This document shows positions 1-6,482 of a DNA stretch of 15,550 nucleotides, in pieces. The position numbers and the translations under genes are program-made. Source of the DNA: an uncultured Candidatus Melainabacteria bacterium (lineage in GTDB: Bacteria > Cyanobacteriota > Vampirovibrionia > Gastranaerophilales > Gastranaerophilaceae). The notes beneath the pieces were generated by a model that saw only the letters and a list, made by a program, of their open reading frames with translations, was not told where the DNA came from and searched no databases. Positions within the stretch are counted from its first letter, which is position 1. Every line of letters begins with the position of its first letter. The stretch is from positions 1 through 15,550 of the forward strand of contig CAKUZI010000016.1 of the NCBI GenBank assembly GCA_934717855.1. The letters run 5' to 3'.

Positions 1-75
1 GCGCACTGCCCCCCCCCCGACGGCGCATTTCAATGCGATTTTCTGTGTATTCTGCTCTTTTTCAACCAAAATCAT
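1..75 (-). CDS. possible start of a gene running off the left edge, contains G10
   Basis: A minus-strand frame opens at an ATG at 75 and stays open to the window edge (25 codons, beginning MILVEKEQNTQK). It passes through ten consecutive G, read as Gly-Gly-Gly plus one base. No Shine-Dalgarno is visible, but a perfect TATAAT lies at 87-82, so a transcript would start at about the ATG and be leaderless or nearly so. I do not recognise the product, and 25 residues are too few to prove coding. The G run makes the downstream frame dependent on tract length, as in the large gene at the other end of the window. It could also be non-coding sequence beyond the HU terminator. Confidence 0.3.
   Translation of the reverse strand, partial: MILVEKEQNTQKIALKCAVGGGAVR
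9..18. repeat. homopolymer C10 (G10 on the minus strand)
   Basis: Ten consecutive C on the plus strand. Such a tract is strikingly out of keeping with AT-rich surroundings and has the same length as the tract at 14655-14664. In other bacteria, long G/C tracts at the 5' end of genes change length by slipped-strand mispairing and switch genes on and off. It may also be a site of sequencing or assembly error. Confidence 0.9.
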
Positions 76-101
76 ACATTTATTATAACATATATCAATA
101 A

Positions 102-132
102 AAAATGCACTTCCAAACTGGAAGTGCATTTT
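102..132 (-). terminator. intrinsic terminator of the HU gene
   Basis: A perfect 13-bp stem (AAAATGCACTTCC paired with GGAAGTGCATTTT) closes a 5-base loop and, read on the minus strand, runs straight into six T. It lies 22 bases after the HU stop codon and separates HU from the candidate gene at the left edge. Confidence 0.9.
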
Positions 133-153
133 AATTCTTAAAAATTCTGAAAA

Positions 154-429
154 CTATTTGTTTACAGCATCTTTGAATTTTTTACCTGCTGAGAAAGCTG
201 GAACTGTTGTTGCAGGAATTTTCAATTCTTTACCAGTTTGTGGGTTACGGCCAATTCTAGCAGCTCTTTTTCTAGCTTCAAATGTACCAAAACCTACCAA
301 AGTAACTTTTTTACCTTTAGAAACTGTTTTTTGAACTGTTTCAAGCAATGCTGCCAATACTTCTGCAGCTTCTTTTTGAGTTACGCCAGCTTTTTTAGCA
401 ATTTCTTGTACTAATTCTTCTTTGTTCAT
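154..429 (-). CDS. hup: HU-family DNA-binding protein
   Basis: A 91-residue histone-like protein of the HU/IHF family. It binds and bends DNA as a dimer and compacts the nucleoid. The sequence shows the usual order: an N-terminal helical dimerisation part (MNKEELVQEIAKKAG), the signature VTLVGFGTFEARKRAAR at about residues 42-58, and the DNA-binding arm with GRNPQTGKELKIPA at about 60-73. Its length is the normal 90-92 residues, and nothing key is missing. The start at 429 is supported by AGGAG seven bases upstream. It is transcribed alone, from its own TATAAT promoter to a strong hairpin terminator, divergent from the glycosyltransferase. I call it HU rather than IHF because it is a single gene with the HU signature. 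Confidence 0.96.
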   Translation of the reverse strand: MNKEELVQEIAKKAGVTQKEAAEVLAALLETVQKTVSKGKKVTLVGFGTFEARKRAARIGRNPQTGKELKIPATTVPAFSAGKKFKDAVNK

Positions 430-462
430 TATTAAACTCCTTCTTCTTTTTGTACAAGATTT

Positions 463-490
463 ATTATAGCTGAACCGATTTGAAAATCAA
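463..490 (-). promoter_or_regulatory. promoter of the HU gene
   Basis: On the minus strand, TTGATT (490-485) and TATAAT (468-463) are 16 bases apart, placing the transcript start about 25-30 bases before the HU ATG. Just upstream, at about 500-522, is an imperfect GTGTT...AACAC inverted repeat that could be an operator shared with the divergent gene; this is only a guess. Confidence 0.7.
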
Positions 491-558
491 GTGTTTTAAC
501 GTTTTTTAACACTTATTTACATTTAAAACATACATTTGTAGGAAATTTAGATAGTTTT

Positions 559-567
559 TGCTATAAT
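559..567 (+). promoter_or_regulatory. extended -10 promoter of the glycosyltransferase-apt unit
   Basis: TGCTATAAT is an extended -10 element with a perfect TATAAT hexamer 23 bases before the ATG. No good -35 hexamer is seen at 16-18 bases, which fits extended -10 promoters. The start codon has GGAG eight bases upstream. Confidence 0.6.
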
Positions 568-590
568 ATTAAAGGATTGGAGTATGTAGT

Positions 591-2081
591 ATGAAAGAAA
601 GAATTTTATTATTTTGTATAGTTTTTGGTCTGGGAGTTTTTATTTATATATTCCAAAGCTATTTTAACACTGTTTGGGGACTTGCAATACTATGTGGCTT
701 AATGTCTTTATATGTAGGATTTATGAACCTTTCATACAAACTTCAAAAACGTAAACTACAAAAATATCCGCAAATAATCAATAAAAGTTACAAACCTTTT
801 GTATCAATTTTAATTCCTGCACATGACGAAGAATATGTTATTGCCAACACTGTTCAAAATATTTTGAGCATGGATTACGAAAATTTTGAAGTTATTGTAA
901 TCGACGACAGAAGCACAGATAACACTGCCTCTGTTATAAAAGATTTAGAACAAAAATACGACAAAGTTACAGCGTTAATACGTCCCAAAGATGCATTTCC
1001 CGGCAAATCTGCCGTTTTAAATGATGCATTTAAACTTGCAAAAGGTGAAGCTATTTTGGTATTCGACGCTGATGCAACAGTTGATTCTGATTTTTTAACA
1101 ACTCTTATTCCTCACCTTGAGCCAAAAGATGTTGGAGCTGTTCAAGCAAGAAAAGTTATAAGAAATAAGAACACAAATCTTTTAACACGCTGTCAAAACA
1201 ATGAATACACACTTGATACATATTTTCAGGTTGGGAGAGATTCTGTTAAAGGCGCAGTTGAATTAAGAGGAAATGGAGAACTTCTTAAACGTCAAGCTAT
1301 TGAAGATATTGGCGGTTGGAACAATTACACAATTGTAGATGACTTGGATATGTCTACAAGAATGCACATAAAAGGCTGGGATATTCGATTTTGTCCGGAT
1401 GCTGTAGTTTATGAAGAGGGAATTACATATATCAGACCTTTATACAGACAAAGAAGAAGATGGCTTGAGGGTACAATTCGACGTTACTTGGAATATTCTG
1501 GAGCAGCTCTTTGCTCTCGAGACATGTCGCTTCGTGCCGGCTTAGATATGATGGCTTATATTTCAGAATTCATTATGCCCGGATGGTTTTTAATGGAGAT
1601 TTTAATCAGAGGTTTTAAAGTTCTTGCCAAACAAGCTCCTCCACATATGCTTTATTCTTCAATAATTATAGGTTGCGTAATCGGATTTGGATTTTTCTTT
1701 GCAGCAAGATATGCTCTAAGACGATATGACTACATGCCAAGACTTGACGCGACTTTTGAAGCTCTTGAAACATCGATTTACCTACTTATAATTTGGTTCC
1801 CGTTAGTGCTTTATATCTGTTTCAAAATATTGTTTATGAAAAAAGATATGAAGTGGGGAAAAACAGCTCACGGACTTGTTCGAGAAGAAGAAGCAAGCAT
1901 TAAAGATGTAATATTGAAAGAATTAGAAAAAACAAAAGCTTATACAAAAGAATATACTGACAAATTAAGACAATTGTTATTAGAAAAAAATTTCTATGGA
2001 GATATAAATTTTAAAGATTTTAATATAAAAGATTTTAAACTTTTAGAAAAATTGTTAAAGAATGAAAAGTTAAGAAAGTAA
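591..2081 (+). CDS. membrane-bound family 2 glycosyltransferase
   Basis: A 496-residue processive-type GT2 glycosyltransferase of the kind that builds beta-linked polysaccharides (NodC/PgaC/BcsA-like), acting at the cytoplasmic membrane with a nucleotide-sugar donor. Two N-terminal membrane segments (about 5-25 and 28-48) precede the GT-A domain. All expected motifs are present: VSILIPAHDE (71-80), DDRSTDN (105-111), DAD (159-161), VDDLD (249-253, the catalytic acid region) and QRRRW (287-291). Further membrane helices follow at about 318-345, 354-376 and 394-416. After residue 430 comes a charged, lysine-rich cytoplasmic tail with the repeated phrase KDFNIKDFK. It is the first gene of a unit with apt 19 bases downstream. 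The sugar cannot be told from sequence; an exopolysaccharide or glycolipid product is likely. Confidence 0.88.
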   Translation: MKERILLFCIVFGLGVFIYIFQSYFNTVWGLAILCGLMSLYVGFMNLSYKLQKRKLQKYPQIINKSYKPFVSILIPAHDEEYVIANTVQNILSMDYENFEVIVIDDRSTDNTASVIKDLEQKYDKVTALIRPKDAFPGKSAVLNDAFKLAKGEAILVFDADATVDSDFLTTLIPHLEPKDVGAVQARKVIRNKNTNLLTRCQNNEYTLDTYFQVGRDSVKGAVELRGNGELLKRQAIEDIGGWNNYTIVDDLDMSTRMHIKGWDIRFCPDAVVYEEGITYIRPLYRQRRRWLEGTIRRYLEYSGAALCSRDMSLRAGLDMMAYISEFIMPGWFLMEILIRGFKVLAKQAPPHMLYSSIIIGCVIGFGFFFAARYALRRYDYMPRLDATFEALETSIYLLIIWFPLVLYICFKILFMKKDMKWGKTAHGLVREEEASIKDVILKELEKTKAYTKEYTDKLRQLLLEKNFYGDINFKDFNIKDFKLLEKLLKNEKLRK

Positions 2082-2100
2082 TAATAAAGGAGAAAAATAA

Positions 2101-2634
2101 ATGGCAACACAAACAATCGTTGATGTAAAAAGCAAAATCAGAGATATAAAAGATTTTCCAAAAGATGGAATTATCTTCCGCGATATTACAACTGCTCTAA
2201 AAGATGCAGAAACATTAAGAGTAATTGTTGATTATCTTTGCGAGCAATTCAAAGATGTAAAAATTGACTATATTGCAGGCATTGAAAGTCGTGGTTTTAT
2301 CTTGGGTATGCCAATGGCTTACAAAATGGGAATTGGATTTGTTCCGGTTAGAAAACCAAACAAATTACCTGCAGCAACATATTCTCAAGAATATGCCCTT
2401 GAATACGGAACAGACAAAATAGAAATTCACCAAGACGCTTTCCCTCAAGGAGCAAACGTTTTAGTTGTAGACGATTTATTAGCAACAGGCGGAACAGCAG
2501 AAGCAGCTTGCAAACTTGTAAAAAAAGCAGGAGCAAACCTTGTTGGTACTGCATTTTTAATCGAATTAACAGCATTAAACGGTAGAGAAAAATTGGTTGA
2601 TTCACCAAAAATCGTTTCGATGTTACAGTATTAA
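2101..2634 (+). CDS. apt: adenine phosphoribosyltransferase
   Basis: A 177-residue cytoplasmic purine-salvage enzyme converting adenine and PRPP to AMP and pyrophosphate. The PRPP-binding signature VLVVDDLLATGGT is at residues 120-132. The APT-typical start IRDIKDFPKDGIIFRDIT is at 13-30, and GIESRGF, which shapes the active site, is at 60-66. RKPNKLP (84-90) is the flexible-loop region. The length is normal for the family (170-180). The start is supported by AAAGGAG eight bases upstream. It lies 19 bases after the glycosyltransferase stop, so the two are probably co-transcribed; no functional link is evident. Confidence 0.97.
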   Translation: MATQTIVDVKSKIRDIKDFPKDGIIFRDITTALKDAETLRVIVDYLCEQFKDVKIDYIAGIESRGFILGMPMAYKMGIGFVPVRKPNKLPAATYSQEYALEYGTDKIEIHQDAFPQGANVLVVDDLLATGGTAEAACKLVKKAGANLVGTAFLIELTALNGREKLVDSPKIVSMLQY

Positions 2635-2688
2635 TTGATAAATAATAAGAAGAAGAGCCTGTGTAACTAATAAAAAAAGGAAGTAAAA

Positions 2689-3441
2689 ATGAACGTACAC
2701 CCAATTAACATGTCAGCTCCTCAACACAACTCACAACCATCATTTAACGGTTATGTAGATAAACCTGTTATTAAAATCATTAATAAATTAGCCCAAAAAG
2801 AAATGAATGCCATCGTTAAAACCTACAATCAGGCTAACAAAAAAGTAAACGTCAAAGACTTGCAAAATGTGAAGTCATTGTGGGAAAATTCATTGAAGAA
2901 ATTTAGTCTTTATATGGAACGTTTGCATAAAAAATCAGTACTAACCCTTGACAAAGACAAAAGAAAATTAGTCATAAAAAATAAGGATTTAGACACCGAA
3001 ATAGATTTTTATAATTTCGATGCTGAAGCATCAGGTCATATATGCAAAGGCGGAATAAATAAATTTGGTGATTGTATTGATGCTTCTTCTGCCTACTTAA
3101 AAGACTTAACTTTAAAAATAACTAATGATTTGGCTAATACTCTATATAAATCAAAAAAACATAGAGAGATTGATAATTTTTTGTTTGAACAATATACAGA
3201 AAAATTATCAAAACAAGCAGACAGTACATCTTTCTTTGCAGGATTGAAGACAAAAAGAAACGGGAAGAAAGCAGACAAATTAGCTCCCGAATTTAATCAA
3301 CCTACGGGCTGGTTAGACAAATTGCTTGAAATAAGAAATAATGCAATTCAAAGGAAAAAAGAAGCAAAAAAACTTGCCAAAGAGCAAAAACTATTAGGGA
3401 AAGCAAATGCAAGAAAAGCGAAAGAAATATTAGAAAAATAG
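2689..3441 (+). CDS. lysine-rich protein of unknown function with N-terminal PSFNG tag
   Basis: A 250-residue soluble protein I cannot assign to a function. There is no signal peptide or membrane helix. The N-terminus is short, polar and apparently disordered, containing PSFNG (residues 17-21). From memory, a similar (P)xFxG tag near the start of otherwise unrelated proteins is common in Gastranaerophilales. The rest is mostly helical and rich in Lys and Asn, with two cysteines in GHICKGGINKFGDC (about 116-129). It ends in a highly basic helix or coiled coil (about 213-250: KKEAKKLAKEQK and similar). The start at 2689 has AAAGGAAG about five bases upstream. It lies 54 bases after apt with no terminator between, so read-through from apt is likely. 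A terminator hairpin overlaps its stop codon. Confidence 0.8.
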   Translation: MNVHPINMSAPQHNSQPSFNGYVDKPVIKIINKLAQKEMNAIVKTYNQANKKVNVKDLQNVKSLWENSLKKFSLYMERLHKKSVLTLDKDKRKLVIKNKDLDTEIDFYNFDAEASGHICKGGINKFGDCIDASSAYLKDLTLKITNDLANTLYKSKKHREIDNFLFEQYTEKLSKQADSTSFFAGLKTKRNGKKADKLAPEFNQPTGWLDKLLEIRNNAIQRKKEAKKLAKEQKLLGKANARKAKEILEK

Positions 3442-3468
3442 AGCCTAAAATGGCTCTATTTTTTTTAT
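3437..3468 (+). terminator. terminator overlapping the stop codon, between convergent units
   Basis: A 9-bp stem AATAGAGCC/GGCTCTATT with a six-base loop (TAAAAT) is followed by a long T run on the plus strand. The TAG stop of the upstream gene (3439-3441) lies inside the left arm. On the minus strand the hairpin is followed by only four T, so it may also stop the opposing operon, which ends at 3465, but less efficiently. Confidence 0.85.
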
Positions 3469-4058
3469 CTTTTGTAAATATCCGCTTTAGTTACTGCCAA
3501 ATTTTTAAACTTATAATTTTTTATATAATTTACAGCTTCCTCTGGTGTTTGTGCTAGATAATAAAGATCTTTAGCCTTAGTTGACGCAAAATTTTGTTTT
3601 ATTATCTCATCAAAAAAATCTATTAGTTTGTCATAAAATCCGTTTGTATTTAATAATACAATTGGTTTGTTATTATAACCAAGCTGTTTTTGAACAATCA
3701 TTTCTGACAATTCTTCCAGTGTTCCAAAACCTCCAGCCAGCGCAACTACAGCATCAGAAAGTTCATCCATTTTAGCTTTTCTTGAACGCATACAAGGCGT
3801 CACAAAAAGTTCGACACAATCATCTGTATAAACACCCATATTATGAAGTCTTTCAGGCATCACTCCAATAATTTGACGTCCATTTTTCTTAACCTGTTCA
3901 GCACAAGTCCACATCAAACCAAGAGAACTACCACCATAAACCATATCAAAACCGGATTTTGCAAGTAATTCTCCAAACTCTGAAGCAACTTTGTAATAAG
4001 ACTGTTCAAGATAGTTACAAGAAGATGCAAAAACACAAACTCGTTTTACGTTATTCAT
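3465..4058 (-). CDS. LOG-family (TIGR00730-type) Rossmann-fold protein
   Basis: A 197-residue member of the LOG/'lysine decarboxylase-like' family. Characterised members are phosphoribohydrolases that release a free base from nucleoside monophosphates (cytokinin-activating in plants); bacterial roles are mostly unknown. Visible motifs are YGGSSLGLM (41-49), MRSRKAKM (90-97, with the conserved Arg) and AGGFGTLEE (108-116). The last differs from the usual PGGxGTxxE by Ala for Pro. I start the gene at ATG 4058, five bases after GGAGG, rather than at a GTG at 4070 that lies inside the Shine-Dalgarno. This start overlaps the upstream gene's stop by eight bases (ATGAATAA), indicating translational coupling. 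It is the last gene of the rny operon. Confidence 0.88.
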   Translation of the reverse strand: MNNVKRVCVFASSCNYLEQSYYKVASEFGELLAKSGFDMVYGGSSLGLMWTCAEQVKKNGRQIIGVMPERLHNMGVYTDDCVELFVTPCMRSRKAKMDELSDAVVALAGGFGTLEELSEMIVQKQLGYNNKPIVLLNTNGFYDKLIDFFDEIIKQNFASTKAKDLYYLAQTPEEAVNYIKNYKFKNLAVTKADIYKR

Positions 4059-4692
4059 CAAAACCTCCACCTATCTTATAATAATAAGAACAATCAATTC
4101 CTGTACCGGTTTCAGAACAATCTTTTTTTAATTCTGACATATTTTTATCAAACCCAAACGGTTCAATTTTTCCGCCATCATAAATATTTATTCCAAAAAT
4201 ATCTTTCCCCCACCTATTTGGAGGTAAAATTCCATTCACGTCAAACATCATCAAAAACAATACATCATCAGATTTGTCAGATTTTATATCTTTTATGCCG
4301 ACAATTGAATTATTTTCAGCAAAATAAAACTCATCAAAAAAATATGTTTGGCCTCTGTAAACCTTTGTTCCATTCATATATCTCGGATGATAGTGTTTAA
4401 TAGAAAAACCGTCACCCTCAATCCGCAAATACGGTTTAACCAACGCAAGCAACAGTTGTTCGCGTTCTTGTGATGTTTGAACGTGCTTCATACTTTTCAA
4501 CATATCATCTGTGATATGGGCATTCATAACCGTGAACATATACTCAACACGGTTAATTCTTTCATTCCACTTAGAAATAAAACCTGCTTGTCGTGTGCTT
4601 TCAAAAGATAACGGCATAATCAGCAATAATACACCTAAGAACACGAATAACGCAATAGAATATTCCAGTTTCCAGTAATGTTTTCTAGCCAT
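4051..4692 (-). CDS. pilin-like membrane-anchored protein
   Basis: A 213-residue protein of unknown exact role. It has one N-terminal hydrophobic helix (about 10-29, YSIALFVFLGVLLLIMPLSF) after a short basic start, then an extracytoplasmic domain. The C-terminal part, with DVNG (151-154), PNRWGKDIFGINIY (158-171), KIEPFG (175-180) and a Cys192/Cys201 pair, resembles the end of the abundant type II secretion/prepilin-like proteins of Gastranaerophilales as I remember them. The usual prepilin cleavage motif (Gly followed by FTLxE) is absent, so the helix is probably an uncleaved anchor. I chose ATG 4692 over a TTG at 4704; AGAGG lies just upstream, at a rather short distance. It sits 18 bases after the PHP gene and overlaps the LOG gene by eight bases. 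Confidence 0.65.
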   Translation of the reverse strand: MARKHYWKLEYSIALFVFLGVLLLIMPLSFESTRQAGFISKWNERINRVEYMFTVMNAHITDDMLKSMKHVQTSQEREQLLLALVKPYLRIEGDGFSIKHYHPRYMNGTKVYRGQTYFFDEFYFAENNSIVGIKDIKSDKSDDVLFLMMFDVNGILPPNRWGKDIFGINIYDGGKIEPFGFDKNMSELKKDCSETGTGIDCSYYYKIGGGFDE

Positions 4693-4710
4693 ATTACCTC
4701 TCAAAGCAAT

Positions 4711-5565
4711 TTACGCCATATCAATACGTTTTTTTTCAGCAATTAACTTTTCATACACCCATTCCGGAACAAAGTTTTTACCCAAAATTATTTGTCCATT
4801 CATAATGTTAGGAGCATGAAAATCTGAACCACCTGTTACAATTAAACCTAACTCTTCTGCCATTGATGAAAAATATTCAACACAAGCAGGAGAATGTTTT
4901 CTGTGGTAAGCTTCAATTCCTCGCAAGCCGTATTGCATAAGCTCTTTAATAAGTTCTTCTGCAATATCAAGATCATGAGGATGCGCAATTACAGGAATTC
5001 CACCTGCATCATAAATAATTTCAACTGCATCTTGCGGTGTAACCGTTTTTCTCTGAACATAAACAGGTGAATCATCATGGATATATTTTGCATAAGCTTC
5101 AATAACGCTTGAAGTTCCTCCAGCAGTAGTAATCGCCTTTGCAATATGCGGACGCCCTATGCTTCCACCTTGAGCAACTTGTTTTTTTATATCATCAAAT
5201 TTTATACGAATTCCCTCTTTTTTAGCCAACAAATCAATAATTTCGTTCGCTTGTTCAATACGCGCTTGTTGTTGAGCTTTTAGCATACTTTGGAAATCAC
5301 TGTCATCAACATTCATAAAATATCCCAAAATATGAACTTCTGAATTCTTATACAAAGTATTAACTTCAATACCCTGAATAATTTCTAACTTATCTTCTCT
5401 TCCTGTTTTCTTTAAGTAATCTTTTGCAACCGGATACGATAAAACATTATCGTGGTCAGTCAAAGCAATAACTTGCAAGCCGACATCAATTGCAGTGTCG
5501 ACAATTTTCTCTGGGGAGAACACACCGTCTGAATAAAGGGTGTGAATGTGCAAATCACTTTTCAT
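4711..5565 (-). CDS. PHP-domain metal-dependent phosphoesterase
   Basis: A 284-residue protein of the PHP (polymerase and histidinol phosphatase) superfamily, close to the YciV/TrpH-type group, which hydrolyses nucleoside 3',5'-bisphosphates or trims RNA 5'-3'. The metal-binding set is visible: HIH (6-8), TDHDN (36-40), Glu67, His78, GRPH (137-140), AHPHD (194-198) and GSDFH (246-250). The length (about 280) and motif order match this group, and no key residue is missing. The ATG at 5565 overlaps the ymdB stop by 11 bases and is preceded by AGAGGA. Its place after RNase Y and YmdB suggests a role in RNA or nucleotide turnover, which is inference from context. Confidence 0.88.
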   Translation of the reverse strand: MKSDLHIHTLYSDGVFSPEKIVDTAIDVGLQVIALTDHDNVLSYPVAKDYLKKTGREDKLEIIQGIEVNTLYKNSEVHILGYFMNVDDSDFQSMLKAQQQARIEQANEIIDLLAKKEGIRIKFDDIKKQVAQGGSIGRPHIAKAITTAGGTSSVIEAYAKYIHDDSPVYVQRKTVTPQDAVEIIYDAGGIPVIAHPHDLDIAEELIKELMQYGLRGIEAYHRKHSPACVEYFSSMAEELGLIVTGGSDFHAPNIMNGQIILGKNFVPEWVYEKLIAEKKRIDMA

Positions 5566-6391
5566 TTTCCTCTTCCTTTTTCTCTTTATCTACGTAACAA
5601 AAAATTCTTCTTATAGCTACAGTATGCCCGCTTGTTGTGTCTATTTCAACTTCAACAGCATTAATTTGGACGACATTACCGTCAGCTACGTCATAACGTT
5701 CAGGAACGACTGTTGTAAAGCGATTTAAAGAGGTTTTATATTCCATTCCGATTACACTTTCTTTTGTGCCACAAAAACCGGCATCTGTAATATATCCCAT
5801 ACCGTTCATTATCTGTTCATCTGCAGTTTGAACATGTGTATGAGTTCCAAAAAATGCACTTACGCCTAATTCTGCACAGAATTTTGCAAAACAAATTTTT
5901 TCTGCAGTAGCTTCTGCATGAAAATCAACAATTATGATTGGTGTAATCTCTTTAATTCGTTCAATTTCGGCTTTTACAACAACCCATTGAGAATCAATCG
6001 GAGCCATAAATACTCGACCCAAAACATTTATGACACCTATTTTAATACCATTCGGAAGTTCAAAAATTCGGCTTCCGCAACCGACTGTTCCATCAGGATA
6101 ATTAATAGGGCGAACAAGTTTGTCAGCCCTATCGATGTAGTTAAAAATTTCTTTTTTATCCCAAATATGGTTACCGGAAGTCATACAATTAATACCATAT
6201 TCGGATAATTCGTTATAATTCTTTTCTGTTAAACCAAAACCATGTGATGCATTTTCTACGTTTGCGATAATAAAAGAAGACAAAATGTTATTCTCTGTAT
6301 TTTGCAAGTAATCTCTTACGGCAAACCTCCCCGGTCTACCGACTAAATCACCAAAAAATATAATTTTTATTATCTTATCATCACCAAACAT
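5555..6391 (-). CDS. ymdB: YmdB-family (TIGR00282) metallophosphoesterase
   Basis: A 278-residue homologue of Bacillus YmdB, a cyclic-nucleotide phosphodiesterase that influences motility versus biofilm formation in B. subtilis. The two-metal centre is visible: FFGDLVGRPGR (12-22, Asp15), NVENASHG (44-51), SGNHIWD (72-78), VDFHAEAT (155-162) and GTHTHVQTAD (182-191). The core fits the family length of about 265; the extra residues are an acidic/basic tail ending KEEENEK. The start at 6391 is supported by AGAGGAAAG upstream. It lies downstream of rny, as in Bacillus, which strengthens both calls. Its 3' end overlaps the PHP gene by 11 bases. Confidence 0.94.
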   Translation of the reverse strand: MFGDDKIIKIIFFGDLVGRPGRFAVRDYLQNTENNILSSFIIANVENASHGFGLTEKNYNELSEYGINCMTSGNHIWDKKEIFNYIDRADKLVRPINYPDGTVGCGSRIFELPNGIKIGVINVLGRVFMAPIDSQWVVVKAEIERIKEITPIIIVDFHAEATAEKICFAKFCAELGVSAFFGTHTHVQTADEQIMNGMGYITDAGFCGTKESVIGMEYKTSLNRFTTVVPERYDVADGNVVQINAVEVEIDTTSGHTVAIRRIFCYVDKEKKEEENEK

Positions 6392-6411
6392 TGTTCTTTC
6401 CTCTAAGAGTT

Positions 6412-6482
6412 GTGAATTGTGAATAATGAAAGTCTTTTTACATATGTAATCGACTATTCACTATTCACTTATCACTTTTCAC
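6412..6482 (-). repeat. tandem heptamer inverted repeat between rny and ymdB
   Basis: On the plus strand the left arm is two heptamers, GTGAATT GTGAATA (6412-6425). The right arm is four consecutive heptamers, TATTCAC TATTCAC TTATCAC TTTTCAC (6455-6482), ending directly at the rny stop codon. The left arm pairs with the first two right units at 13 of 14 positions. The 29-base loop holds a perfect 12-bp palindrome, TTACATATGTAA (6438-6449), which can form a nested hairpin. It resembles in style the short heptamer repeats of cyanobacterial genomes. It could stabilise or process the rny-ymdB transcript, or simply be a repeat insertion. Confidence 0.75.

Noticed and set aside
2348..2704. 118-codon open frame antisense to apt
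   Set aside because: It overlaps a certain apt gene, has a low-complexity Leu-rich translation and no supporting start signal; it is a frame shadow.
4059..4070. GTG start for the LOG protein at 4070
   Set aside because: The GTG lies within the GGTGGAGG that serves as Shine-Dalgarno for ATG 4058, which is correctly spaced and gives the family's usual N-terminus.
4693..4704. TTG start for the pilin-like protein at 4704
   Set aside because: The ATG at 4692 is preceded by AGAGG, which itself lies between the TTG and the ATG; the extra four residues add nothing.
6412..6482. CRISPR array or IS terminal repeats
   Set aside because: The units are only seven bases with no spacers, no transposase is nearby and no target duplication is visible.
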